Of a stretch of 18,688 nucleotides of DNA, positions 7,801 through 15,637 are shown piece by piece. This DNA is from Ignavibacteriales bacterium (GTDB lineage: Bacteria; Bacteroidota; Ignavibacteria; Ignavibacteriales; Melioribacteraceae), in NCBI GenBank assembly GCA_020059785.1, contig JAGVBL010000431.1, positions 1-18,688 on the forward strand, in the 5' to 3' direction. The notes under the pieces are model-generated. The model was not told the DNA's origin, did not search any database, and was given only the letters and a program-made list of their open reading frames with translations. Position 1 is the first letter of the stretch, and each line of letters begins with the position of its first letter. The position numbers were made by a program, and so were the translations under genes.

Positions 7801-9612
7801 ACTTCCCTGAATTATTCCCGGAGGATATTCCGAAGGAGTCGCACTTATACCTTTTGTCCTCCACTTGAAAGTCTTAACGGTATCGTATCCGTATTTTGAT
7901 CTGTCAAATGCAAACTGGTAAGAGATGCTAAAAGAAACCTGTCCACCTTTCGGTATAATAATCGGGGGAGTGAATGTTGCCTGAAGTGTTCCATTGTCCG
8001 ATCCGTACTGGCGAAGTATTGTTGTGGGGCCCTCTATTTTTACAAAATTAAGATCCAATTTATCATCTCCCGATCCGGAAGCGTCCATTTCAAAACTGCC
8101 TAAAGACCAGGCCGATACCTGATCAGCAGAAAATGTTACGGTCCCTACTCCATAATAAGTATCAGGATGAATTTCCGTAGGGCAGAAAATCTGAGGTCCC
8201 TTTGAGCCCGAAACTGTTAAAGTCGGCTCGCCTAACTGACTGAAATGAGCAACCACATTTTTATTTCCATTCATAAGAATGCTCGATGGATTTGCACTCC
8301 CAGCTAAATCACCGCTCCAGTTATCAAAAACCCATCCGCCTCCCGGTATAGCTGAAACCGTTGCGGTTTCATTCTTAGAATATTCTCCGGCTCCGTTTAC
8401 AGTACACCCGCCCAGAATAGCTGCTTGAGGTTGAATACTTGTAACAAGATTATATTTTTCTGCGCCATATCTGATTTCAATCATTCTTTGCGGTGGCGAT
8501 CCGTATCCGAATATGGCATAGTATAAACCGCTGTTCAATGGTTTATTAAGTCTGCTCTGACGGGTAAGAGGGGCTTTGAATATCACAAACTCATTTGTAC
8601 CCCATCCCTCCGTATCGGCAATCTCCGGTCCTGCCGTAAACTGATTTGTATTGCTGTCGTAAGCAAATGTTGATAATGACTGTGCCCCGTACGGCCAGCT
8701 ATATATTAAAAGTGTTCCATCAACATCCTTCATTGCCATCATCTCTTTTGTACCGGGGAGTTCATAGGACTTAATTAATTGCGGATTTGATCCATCGGTG
8801 GTGCTATAGACATGGAGCGTTGTTTTGCTGCTGGCAGTCTGAGATAAAATATAATAATTGTCATATCCAAGCAGCTGGTCGTCATTTCTCATCGTATAAT
8901 TCGTCACATTTAATAATGCAGGCATAACAGGATTTGCTACATTGATTACGGAGATAGAACCAGATGAGACATTGAGCATCCCGCGGAGATAAACCATTGA
9001 TCTGTTCTTTGAATAAAAAAGGTTTACACCGTTTCCGCCCCTGCCGTTGATATCAATCCTCGATTTCTCCACCGGACTTAATGGATTGGTAATATCCATA
9101 ATTATAAAACGTGATTTTCCTGTTAAACCTGTTACATAAGGGATTATTAAATATGCCGTATTCTCATCGAAGGACATCGAGTGAATCATCCCGTCGATAT
9201 CTGTGCTGCTTTTAAGAATCAAAGAAGCCGGATTGGAACAGTCATATATATGAAGTTTTTTATCTGAAGTGGTTAAGTATAAGTGCTGGTTATGATAAAA
9301 GGCATGACCTAAATTAATACCGGAAGGGAATTGCAGCTGTGAAATCTTCTGAGGTGAATCGATATTTTGTAAATCGAAAACGTGTAATTCACCATTGAAT
9401 AAAGGAACGTAAAGATATCTTCCGTCACCGGTAGCTCCTGCGGATCCTTCACCCGAGGGGAGCGGGATGTTTGACTTAAAAGCAAGGGCAGTCGGTATTT
9501 TGTCATCTGCTGAGGAATAGTTATTGATTGAAGGGTATTCGGTTTGAGATATTAAGACCGAACTGAATAGAAAGCAAATTAAAAGGAGGCGGAATTGTTT
9601 TATGGATGTCAT
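4861..9612 (-). CDS. Very large multidomain T9SS cargo with parallel beta-helix
   Basis: 1583 residues. Signal peptide about 1-22. Residues about 40-385 are beta-propeller-like repeats (LHVFDLQNIDSPQKISQL, LHIYDCSNPASLILKSS) resembling LVIVD repeats. About 390-460 is a divergent InlB-type repeat (GWVFDNWSGDLAGSANP, NVVAHF). About 465-620 is an unassigned beta-rich region. About 632-1210 is a right-handed parallel beta-helix with Asn ladders and a closing NASGNYWGNSSGPQPGDI. About 1215-1490 are Ig-like segments. About 1500-1583 is the T9SS type A sorting domain (MLYQNYPNPFNP, GIYFYRI, KMILLK). The protein is exported and surface-bound or released. Beta-helices often bind or cleave polysaccharides, but I see no catalytic residues I can defend, so adhesion or binding is equally possible. 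The ATG follows GAGGGAATT. It appears monocistronic. Confidence 0.88.
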   Translation of the reverse strand: MTSIKQFRLLLICFLFSSVLISQTEYPSINNYSSADDKIPTALAFKSNIPLPSGEGSAGATGDGRYLYVPLFNGELHVFDLQNIDSPQKISQLQFPSGINLGHAFYHNQHLYLTTSDKKLHIYDCSNPASLILKSSTDIDGMIHSMSFDENTAYLIIPYVTGLTGKSRFIIMDITNPLSPVEKSRIDINGRGGNGVNLFYSKNRSMVYLRGMLNVSSGSISVINVANPVMPALLNVTNYTMRNDDQLLGYDNYYILSQTASSKTTLHVYSTTDGSNPQLIKSYELPGTKEMMAMKDVDGTLLIYSWPYGAQSLSTFAYDSNTNQFTAGPEIADTEGWGTNEFVIFKAPLTRQSRLNKPLNSGLYYAIFGYGSPPQRMIEIRYGAEKYNLVTSIQPQAAILGGCTVNGAGEYSKNETATVSAIPGGGWVFDNWSGDLAGSANPSSILMNGNKNVVAHFSQLGEPTLTVSGSKGPQIFCPTEIHPDTYYGVGTVTFSADQVSAWSLGSFEMDASGSGDDKLDLNFVKIEGPTTILRQYGSDNGTLQATFTPPIIIPKGGQVSFSISYQFAFDRSKYGYDTVKTFKWRTKGISATPSEYPPGIIQGSAKMDSFAVARVQNMTKSIGYAKVSQAVNTCDPGDLIEVCEGTYEGSKKFGDKLYFELIKASHLKSRSGREKTTLLAYIFWSPDGEGEIILDGFTIKGTTKESLSINPNKNKNSIVINNNLFESLDIGIDIKETEELTIEGNHFNNIQWMAIYIGNNVWVDNKINIRNNYFFDNNYNNDSYWQPYRDLVIQFPGINQGDLNIIANYGKNNLVYEISRTNLDKKFKSIKAFNLIGNKIIEDQGSAEIIVENIPKINFYDNTLSKLNISNVPEVILNNNTLQNVNLSKVTNFNIYDNHFRQGKDVIISESGSGKIYRNNFDSDFSIISSGSMDFPVSEIFENTFTYLSINGIDFQYSKNFIFRDNLIKLNASKPSLLNSIRARGCSVFSISNNTLEQNNNGILLDVSNTFQMRSNKLYKNKEGIILNYSRNGKLSFNDVRESAGNGIQVFGSQSIRINENKSLKNQSYGLEIKSSDEITALANTFNGNCSGVKVIDCPGEIIVRHNIISGNTCWFTGVNIENSAPEITGNTISDNNGNGIFISGGSAQLRSNNIERNNPGGLNASNPSVKINASGNYWGNSSGPQPGDIAGNVNADNWLTTPAKLFASFLEENKNSASGRNDSVQVQIQNIFNPDDSVSIAVTDQRGWLSGINNFTRKLQDSTGYSFNVNYAIPDGNSDNNKIFVRVTSLLDPLVTAADTMTVLAYIPLLNRITITPDSIAISKRDSLIFSVECFDQNEMIMNPEIVYSATRGRIDQRGKFVPDTLALGISIITASNTQSGKSSTVSVYISDTRPEVKRITIISPVTKMKISETYVFEAVCYEEHSFKVERDLKWEATGGTITDFGFFTAGENPGSFQVTATDTFSNVSAVFQFSLEEPTDIMEEHTIPESFMLYQNYPNPFNPVTTIKYSLSTESKVNITVYNILGQRVNELLNQIKGAGTYSVNWHAGRYSSGIYFYRIAAFPLNGNAPFIKTSKMILLK

Positions 9613-9751
9613 AATTCCCTCTATAGAATTATTAGTAAAAATCGGATTTGTTAATATGAACAGGATTAAACCAGAATTATAATTAAAGTCTACTCACAGA
9701 GTCCGCCCGGATTACTCAATAAGCATATCAATACAATTCAATTAAATGAAT

Positions 9752-9792
9752 TTTAGTCAGTTTTTATTACCTCCTGCTATAAACTGACTAAA
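9752..9792. promoter_or_regulatory. 12-bp perfect hairpin with SD-like loop upstream of the 9612 gene
   Basis: TTTAGTCAGTTT (9752-9763) and AAACTGACTAAA (9781-9792) are perfect inverted arms around a 17-base loop. Read on the minus strand, the loop contains AGGAGGT, a consensus SD, but no ATG follows at a usable distance. It sits 140 bases upstream of the start of the 1583-residue cargo gene, in the likely promoter or 5' leader. It could be an operator, a leader RNA hairpin or a miniature repeat. Confidence 0.55.
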
Positions 9793-10409
9793 TATTTTAT
9801 CTGGTCGGAATTCTTGAGTCACATCCGGATTTAAAAGAGGAATTAAAAGAGGGAAGAGATTGAAGGTATGGGTTTGCTGGATTCTCAAAGCAGCACCTTA
9901 ATTCGGATTTGAAAAGAGAGAAAAAATAATTTAACCATCAATAAATTTATGAATATAAAAATCTGTTAATAAACGGATCAATTCGTAAAGGTTAATTATT
10001 TGAATTTATTATATGAATAATGGATTAAAAATTCCACAAAAATCGTTCTAATTAAGATAATGAATGAAAACAGGCCTATCATTAAAACCATCTTAAAAAA
10101 TAAGCTCCCTTTGTTTATTTTTTAATTCGGAAAATAAAACGGACTGTTACCCGATGCGGCAGGTTAAGGGAATTATAGTGTAATTCCATCAATACAAATT
10201 GAATTATGGCTTGACAGAATTCAAAGCATCATCAAATTATTATCTGTTTAGGGGGGAGGGGGGGTACCCCAAATAAATTGCATTTACAAATAAAAAACGA
10301 AGCTTTCGTACCTAATTTGTAAATAGAAAGTGAAGTGATGAGTAGAATATCAAGATCAGGTAAATAGATTAAAAGAAACAATAAATTAATTCAAATGCGG
10401 GGTTCTTTA
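9793..10409. other. Non-coding region with dyads, no gene seen
   Basis: AT-rich, no convincing coding frame; a 14-codon frame at 9868-9912 has no strong SD. A 7-bp hairpin, GGAATTA (10169-10175) and TAATTCC (10181-10187), lies in the middle. The G-rich tract and the long dyad at 10251-10324 are listed separately. The region is downstream of the membrane-protein gene ending at 10410 and upstream of the cargo gene starting at 9612, so it must hold a terminator for one and a promoter for the other, though neither is canonical. Confidence 0.4.
10251..10324. other. G-rich tract, GGGGTACCCC palindrome and AT-rich dyad
   Basis: Six G, one A and seven G (10251-10264) run into TACCCC, so GGGGTACCCC (10261-10270) is a perfect palindrome. 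Ten bases on, ATTTACAAAT (10282-10291) and ATTTGTAAAT (10315-10324) form a perfect 10-bp inverted repeat enclosing a small CGAA/TTCG hairpin with a GCT loop. The dyad lies 86 bases past the stop of the membrane-protein gene and may end or stabilise that transcript, but no U-run follows on the minus strand. The G tract is prone to length change. Confidence 0.5.
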
Positions 10410-10823
10410 TTATCTTCGTATACTTATTTGAAATAATACTAAGTACAATAACAGAAAAGAGTATATGTTGATTACCAGAATGTTAATAAACCCGAAACCG
10501 AATACAAATAGAATGCTGAGTATAAGTAGAAAAGTATTGATGTAGATTGCAAGCAGGAATAACCTTAAACGTAAAATATTATATTCTTCCTTTTCATCCT
10601 TCTCTTTAGCGAATGCAATAAAAAATAATCCGGTCAGAAGAAGCAGTCCCGGGACCTCTTCACCGAAATTATTTGTAATAAAAGTAAAATATTTTGTCTC
10701 AATGAATGAAGAGTAGAATGTAAACATAGTGATGTCGAAAATGGGGAGTTTAATTCCGTAATAGAACCTGATTATACCCAGAATCACTCCGGGTATAATC
10801 AGTGCTAAACCAATAAACTTCAA
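10410..10823 (-). CDS. Four-helix conserved membrane protein of unknown function
   Basis: 137 residues from a TTG at 10823. Four hydrophobic helices lie at about 3-22, 57-72, 86-110 and 112-132. The segments IETKYFTFITNN, LLLTGLFFIAFAKEKDEKEE and LRLRLFLLAIYIN resemble a widespread uncharacterised Bacteroidota membrane protein that I know without a name. The TTG start is doubtful: it has no SD, whereas the same frame is open back to the TAG of the upstream lipoprotein gene. AGGAG (10869-10873) sits 9 bases before an in-frame ATT at 10857-10859. An AUU start would add 12 residues (KSERLPLLPYPL after the initiator), and homologues as I recall them have a similar LPY segment before the first helix. 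No ATG or GTG exists in that interval. It is coupled to the lipoprotein gene. Confidence 0.7.
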   Translation of the reverse strand: MKFIGLALIIPGVILGIIRFYYGIKLPIFDITMFTFYSSFIETKYFTFITNNFGEEVPGLLLLTGLFFIAFAKEKDEKEEYNILRLRLFLLAIYINTFLLILSILFVFGFGFINILVINIYSFLLLYLVLFQISIRR

Positions 10824-10868
10824 AGGGTAGGGTAGAAGAGGTAATCTTTCACTTTTAATAGCAGCCGA

Positions 10869-10873
10869 CTCCT
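10869..10873 (-). promoter_or_regulatory. SD overlapping stop codon, placed for an AUU start
   Basis: On the minus strand the lipoprotein gene ends in TAG within TAGGAG. The AGGAG is 9 bases upstream of an in-frame ATT (10859-10857) and 45 bases upstream of the first conventional start codon (TTG at 10823). The site therefore argues for initiation at ATT. The equivalent TAGGAG at 2867-2872 serves an ordinary ATG 11 bases on. Confidence 0.5.
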
Positions 10874-11555
10874 AATTATTCTGTGAAAAAATATAACTGC
10901 TTATCGAAGTACCATCCTCTAAAATTATCTCTATATGGACTAACCCGAACTTGTGATTGGCTTTATAAATATATTTCCTAATTCCGGGTATCGTCGAATT
11001 CTGCTCAACTGTAACTACCTTTATATTCATGTTTCCGTAAGGAAAATCATCTACGGATGATCTCTGTGTTACTTTTCTTGTAAGTGTCTTCCCGTCGGAG
11101 GTCGTTTGAGTATATGTATCTCCAAGCTTTGCTTCATATTTGGCAATTGTGTGAAGCTTCCCGTCAAGAGTAAAATTCTGAATCCCTTCGGTTGATGATT
11201 TCATCTTGATCTCAGTATTAATTTTGCCTGAAACATCTGTTACATTGACGGGCAATTTCTTTAAGAAATCCTGCACCTTTGTCGAAGTACCCGGATCGGC
11301 TTTTATACCTACGGTTATAACACCCGCGTCGCTTTTGGTGATCTTAATCTCTTCGTTCAAAGGATAAACCTGCGTTCCTAATTTAACCGTAGTACTGAAT
11401 TTATTTCCGACTTCATTTATCGGAATTTTTGTTTCACCTTTTATTTCATTCGGTTCTGTTTTTTCTTCAGGTTCCACCAGCTTCTTTATCCAGTCGCAGG
11501 AGGTAAGTGAAAAAGCTAAAAGTAGAATTGCTAATATTTTGGAGATCTGTTTCAT
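10872..11555 (-). CDS. Lipoprotein of unknown function
   Basis: 227 residues. A lipoprotein signal peptide ends in the lipobox LTSC, with Cys20 as the predicted lipidated residue, followed by DWIKKLVEPEEK, a charged linker. The body is a beta-rich domain with many Lys/Thr/Glu residues and segments such as GTQVYPLNEEIKIT, GKLHTIAKYEAKLGDTYTQ and KYIYKANHKFGLVHIEIILEDG. I do not recognise a family. Asp at the residue after Cys would favour inner-membrane retention under the enterobacterial rule, but that rule is not reliable in this phylum. The ATG follows GAGGGTGC. The stop overlaps the SD of the downstream membrane-protein gene, so the two proteins are probably made together and may form an envelope pair. 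Confidence 0.78.
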   Translation of the reverse strand: MKQISKILAILLLAFSLTSCDWIKKLVEPEEKTEPNEIKGETKIPINEVGNKFSTTVKLGTQVYPLNEEIKITKSDAGVITVGIKADPGTSTKVQDFLKKLPVNVTDVSGKINTEIKMKSSTEGIQNFTLDGKLHTIAKYEAKLGDTYTQTTSDGKTLTRKVTQRSSVDDFPYGNMNIKVVTVEQNSTIPGIRKYIYKANHKFGLVHIEIILEDGTSISSYIFSQNN

Positions 11556-11977
11556 TGCACCCTCGGAGGAAAGTTTATTTTCATATAGAACTTAATTAAC
11601 GGTAGATCGATTATCAATCGAAAAAGTTTTTAATGTGATCTGGATTTGTTTAATGAAGATATAATATCTCAGTATAACTAAACCTTGAAGGTTACAGTTC
11701 TGTATAAAATTCACCAACCTTCAAGGTTATCGCTCAATCATTCCGACTTCTTAATTCGATTTTCATTCTTACTTTCTTTCAAAATGTGATTGCAGATTGA
11801 AAGTCAAATCGGTAATTTCCACTCAGTAAAATATGTAAGAATTTATTATGTAGTATTTGAATTAAGTTATTCGTTTTATTAATTCCTTTAAATATCTGTT
11901 CTTGTTTTTTCCTTTGCTGAATTTATTTCCTGCTATACGTCGCCTTTAAGTATGAATTAATAAATTAAGGTGGCAGC
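11556..11977. other. Divergent intergenic region, promoters not resolved
   Basis: Separates the minus-strand lipoprotein operon from the plus-strand cargo gene, so it should carry both promoters. Apart from the inverted repeat at 11681-11728 the sequence is plain and AT-rich. The cargo gene's SD, AAGGTGG, lies just before its ATG at 11978. No -35/-10 pair is clear enough to call. Confidence 0.4.
11681..11728. repeat. REP-like inverted repeat (AACCTTGAAGGTT pair)
   Basis: AACCTTGAAGGTT (11681-11693) and its exact reverse complement AACCTTCAAGGTT (11716-11728) flank 22 bases. Each 13-bp arm is itself a palindrome around one central base. AACCTTGAAGGTT-type words are, as I recall, frequent dispersed intergenic repeats in Bacteroidota, so this is probably a REP/BIME-type element. 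It lies midway between two divergent genes, so a regulator-binding site is the alternative. Confidence 0.6.
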
Positions 11978-14900
11978 ATGAAAAAGTGCAGCTATTACTT
12001 TTTCTTTTCACTCCTTTTCCTTTATACGTTAAACCTCGCTCAGAGCAGTAACTGGGAACTTCAAAGTCCTCCATTCACAAGCGCAAATTTAACAGATGTT
12101 TTAACCTTCGGTGATAATAATATTCTTTCTTTCGGCGACGGTGGTAAAATAATTAAATCAAACGATGGCGGAAATTCATGGTCATCTGTCACTACACCGA
12201 TATCTGATAAGATCAACAATGCTTTTTTTATCGATCAGAATACCGGATGGATTGTTGCTGCCTCCCGGATATTTAAGACTACCGACGGCGGATCAACATG
12301 GAGTGAGCAGAATGACGGAACTTCCGCGACCCTCTATGGTATCGATTTTATCAATGCAACTACCGGATGGATTGTGGGTACCAGCAGAACAATTCTTAAA
12401 ACAACTGACGGCGGGTTAAACTGGATAAGCCAGATCGCATCACAGTCACTTGTATTTTTATATGATGTCGATTTCGTCAATCAGAATTTTGGATTTGCAG
12501 TGGGATGGGGCTCCGAAGGACAAGTCTATAAAACAACCGACGGAGGAAATAACTGGACACCCGTAAGCTTAACCGGCACCTGGCTCACAAAAGTCCATTT
12601 CCGGGATCAGCTAAATGGTTATGCAGTAGGTTGTCATAGCAATTATATCTCCGTTACAAGCGACCCTTTTATGGGGACAAGTATAAATGTTAGTTCTCCA
12701 AAGCTTAAAGTATGGAAGACAACAAACGGTGGTGTTGACTGGACAAGCACTTACTGGGAATTAAGCGGATATTTAAGAGGAATCAATTTTAAGGATAATA
12801 ATAACGGTATCTTCGTTGGCGACGGCGGAGCAATAATAAAAACCATCGACGGCGCACAGTCTTTTTCTTTTATAACAAATCCTGCTATTCCTCAGATTAC
12901 TTATAATGATATTGCATATACAAACTCTTCACATATACTTGTTGCAGGAAATTTCGGTTATATCTTAAAATCTTCTGACAACGGTGTTACCTGGATAGTT
13001 AAAAATGGAAACGGAACAACGAATAGTATTAATTCCTGCTTCTTCCTAAATCAGCAAACAGCCTACGCATGTTGCAATAATGGTGTTGTTCTTAAAACCA
13101 CAAACGGCGGCTCTGTCTGGCTGGCACAGACAGCAGGAGGAACTCAGTATGATGATTGGTACTCAATCTATTTTACTGATGAGCAGCACGGGTGGGTAGT
13201 CGGTGAAACCGGAAAGATGCGGTATACTACCAATGGTGGTACTACCTGGACTAATAAGTATACTTCAAATAGCTGGACGATTAATGGACTCTGCTTCAAA
13301 GATCAGAATACAGGTTTTGCTGTTGGAGAACATGGAACTTTATTAAAAACAAATGACGGAGGAAATAACTGGTCGAAGATTACTCTTAGCACTACTAATA
13401 CACTTTATGGAATTCAGTTTATCGATAATAACGGCTGGATAAGCGGAACAGGTATTGTTATTAAAACTACTGACGGAGGGCTTAATTGGACAGTGATTCA
13501 ATTAAGTGAATATCAGAATACATTTTTCTATTCGGTTTGCTTTATTAACTCAGATTTGGGATGGCTTTGTGGAAGCAATGGTTCCTTGCTTAAAACAACC
13601 GACGGCGGACAAACCTGGGTGAAATACTTTAGCGGAACAACAAATGATCTAAGGAAAGTTTACTTCTTCGATCAGTATATCGGATGGGTTACAGGAGTAA
13701 ATGGAATTGTGCTTAAAACTGTAGACGGTGGAAATAAATGGGGTGAAATAAGAACCGGTATTAACTACCCTACAAGTCAGTTTTCATCTTATTGGGAAGG
13801 TTTTAAAACCGTTAAATTTGTTGATCCCTCTAACGGTTGGCTTATGGGATCTAACGGATATATTATTCGGACAACTACAGGCGGCGGACAAATAATTTTA
13901 TCACCTCAACTGCAGTTGCCTGCCGATAAATCAAAAGATATTCCGATTTCAACTGCATTAACGTGGGAGAATATTAACGGTGCTCTATCATACGAGCTTC
14001 AGGTTTCTAACTTTTTCGATTTCCGTTATGCTAATACTTATGAGCTTACACAGAACTCTCATACACTAACTGGGCTCGACAATAATAAACTATATTACTG
14101 GAAAGTGAGAACCAATTACGGTTCTGAGAAAAGCAGTTGGTCTCAGGTTTTTTCATTCACAACCCTTCCGCAGAATATTAATGCTCCGCAGACGCCAAAT
14201 ATTAATTACCCGGTAGAAACAGAGGATCTGTACCCCGTTTCATTAAAATTTCAATGGGCACCTGTTTCACAGGCAATTGATTATCACCTGCAGATCGCAA
14301 CGGATTGGAATTTTCAATCTGTTATTTATAACAAAACTAATATTACTGAAACTTGGATTGATATTACTAATCTGGATTACTTGACAACTTATTATTATAG
14401 AATAAGGGCTCATAATACTTATGGTTATTCTGGCTACTCAAATCCAGGTAATATGATTACTGAATCAAGAAACTGGCACGCATTTAGATTTGATAACTGG
14501 GATTATATAAAGGATCTCTACTTTATTAATAAAGATATAGGATTTATTGTTAATTCCTACTTTATAAGAAAAACCACGGACGGCGGTATCTCATGGAGAA
14601 GAGTAGAACCCTATTTAAGCGGTTATAAGCAATGTAATGATATTCTATTTACAGATCAGATGAACGGATGGGTCGTCTGCGAAGGAGGACGTATATTGAA
14701 TACAACCGATGGCGGTGAAACCTGGAGTGAACAAACAAGCGGCATTACAAATAGTATTATCAATCTCTTTTTTATTAACTCTTCTGAAGGGTGGTCTGTA
14801 TCACCATATCATGAACTCCTCAAAACTACTGATGGCGGAAAGAACTGGATTAAATATACAATCCCTGGATCCGGGAGTATCTATTCGCTCCATTTTTTTG

Positions 14901-15637
14901 ACAACCAGAAAGGAATTGCATTCGGCTATAAAGCAATTTATCGGACAACTGATGGAGGAGTTACCTGGAACAGTACTGATTCGGAATTAACTTTATATAA
15001 ATCATTCTTCTTATCTTCAACGGTTGGTTGGGTTGTCGGAACTAACGGCACTATTTGTAAAACATCCAATGGAGGAGAAACCTGGGTTAGTCAGCAAAGC
15101 GGTGTTGCTGTTGAATTAAATGATATCTATTTCTTTGATCAGAATATGGGAATTGTAGTCGGCAATAGCGCTACTATATTAAAGACAACTGATGGAGGTC
15201 TCTCCTGGAGTCAGGATATAAGTGGTGCCAATCAAAGAAGGAATTTTTATTCCCTTCAATTTATCTCCTCAAATGTAGGATGGATATTGGGATGGCGCGT
15301 TTTACTTTCAACAAATAATGCCGGAGGCTTTACATCTGTTGACGATGAAGATAATAATTCGTTTTATATCCCTAATGATTTTGTTTTATATAATAATTAT
15401 CCAAATCCATTTAATCCAGCAACTGTAATTTCATTTTCGATTCCGCGAAGTTTATTTGTTGAAATAACGGTTTATGATATACTGGGTAGAGAAGTAAAAA
15501 ATCTTATTAGAGAATTTAGGAATGGAGGAAAATATTTCATTGAATATGATGCGTCAGGTTTAAACAGCGGGATCTATTTTTATAAACTTAAGGCAGGAGA
15601 TTTTGTTCAGACTAAAAAGATGATTTTGCTGAAATAG
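11978..15637 (+). CDS. Asp-box/YCF48-like repeat T9SS cargo with two FN3 domains
   Basis: 1219 residues. Signal peptide 1-21, ending Asn-Leu-Ala-Gln. Residues about 30-635 hold some 14 copies of the motif (I/L)(L/I)KTTDGGxxW, each preceded by a G(W/F)xVG strand, as in BNR/Asp-box and YCF48/HCF136-like beta-propeller repeats. About 641-735 and 736-830 are two fibronectin type III domains (ALTWENINGALSYELQVS; LKFQWAPVSQAIDYHLQIA). About 835-1125 is a second block of about seven Asp-box repeats. About 1128-1219 is a T9SS type A sorting domain (YNNYPNPFNP, GIYFYKL, KKMILLK). YCF48 proteins help photosystem II assembly in phototrophs, but secreted Bacteroidota versions are generic propellers with no such role. 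Likely a surface binding or adhesion protein. SD is AAGGTGG. Monocistronic. Confidence 0.9.
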   Translation: MKKCSYYFFFSLLFLYTLNLAQSSNWELQSPPFTSANLTDVLTFGDNNILSFGDGGKIIKSNDGGNSWSSVTTPISDKINNAFFIDQNTGWIVAASRIFKTTDGGSTWSEQNDGTSATLYGIDFINATTGWIVGTSRTILKTTDGGLNWISQIASQSLVFLYDVDFVNQNFGFAVGWGSEGQVYKTTDGGNNWTPVSLTGTWLTKVHFRDQLNGYAVGCHSNYISVTSDPFMGTSINVSSPKLKVWKTTNGGVDWTSTYWELSGYLRGINFKDNNNGIFVGDGGAIIKTIDGAQSFSFITNPAIPQITYNDIAYTNSSHILVAGNFGYILKSSDNGVTWIVKNGNGTTNSINSCFFLNQQTAYACCNNGVVLKTTNGGSVWLAQTAGGTQYDDWYSIYFTDEQHGWVVGETGKMRYTTNGGTTWTNKYTSNSWTINGLCFKDQNTGFAVGEHGTLLKTNDGGNNWSKITLSTTNTLYGIQFIDNNGWISGTGIVIKTTDGGLNWTVIQLSEYQNTFFYSVCFINSDLGWLCGSNGSLLKTTDGGQTWVKYFSGTTNDLRKVYFFDQYIGWVTGVNGIVLKTVDGGNKWGEIRTGINYPTSQFSSYWEGFKTVKFVDPSNGWLMGSNGYIIRTTTGGGQIILSPQLQLPADKSKDIPISTALTWENINGALSYELQVSNFFDFRYANTYELTQNSHTLTGLDNNKLYYWKVRTNYGSEKSSWSQVFSFTTLPQNINAPQTPNINYPVETEDLYPVSLKFQWAPVSQAIDYHLQIATDWNFQSVIYNKTNITETWIDITNLDYLTTYYYRIRAHNTYGYSGYSNPGNMITESRNWHAFRFDNWDYIKDLYFINKDIGFIVNSYFIRKTTDGGISWRRVEPYLSGYKQCNDILFTDQMNGWVVCEGGRILNTTDGGETWSEQTSGITNSIINLFFINSSEGWSVSPYHELLKTTDGGKNWIKYTIPGSGSIYSLHFFDNQKGIAFGYKAIYRTTDGGVTWNSTDSELTLYKSFFLSSTVGWVVGTNGTICKTSNGGETWVSQQSGVAVELNDIYFFDQNMGIVVGNSATILKTTDGGLSWSQDISGANQRRNFYSLQFISSNVGWILGWRVLLSTNNAGGFTSVDDEDNNSFYIPNDFVLYNNYPNPFNPATVISFSIPRSLFVEITVYDILGREVKNLIREFRNGGKYFIEYDASGLNSGIYFYKLKAGDFVQTKKMILLK

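Noticed and set aside
9868..9912. 14-codon small ORF (MGLLDSQSSTLIRI)
   Set aside because: Only a weak purine stretch precedes the ATG and nothing else supports translation.
10251..10264. Intramolecular three-tetrad G-quadruplex
   Set aside because: Fourteen bases cannot hold four GGG runs with even one-base loops; only a two-tetrad or intermolecular form would fit.
11978..15637. Photosystem II assembly factor (YCF48/HCF136) or sialidase
   Set aside because: The Asp-box/YCF48 repeats are only structural; the T9SS tail, FN3 domains and non-photosynthetic context point to a secreted surface protein, and no sialidase catalytic residues are evident.
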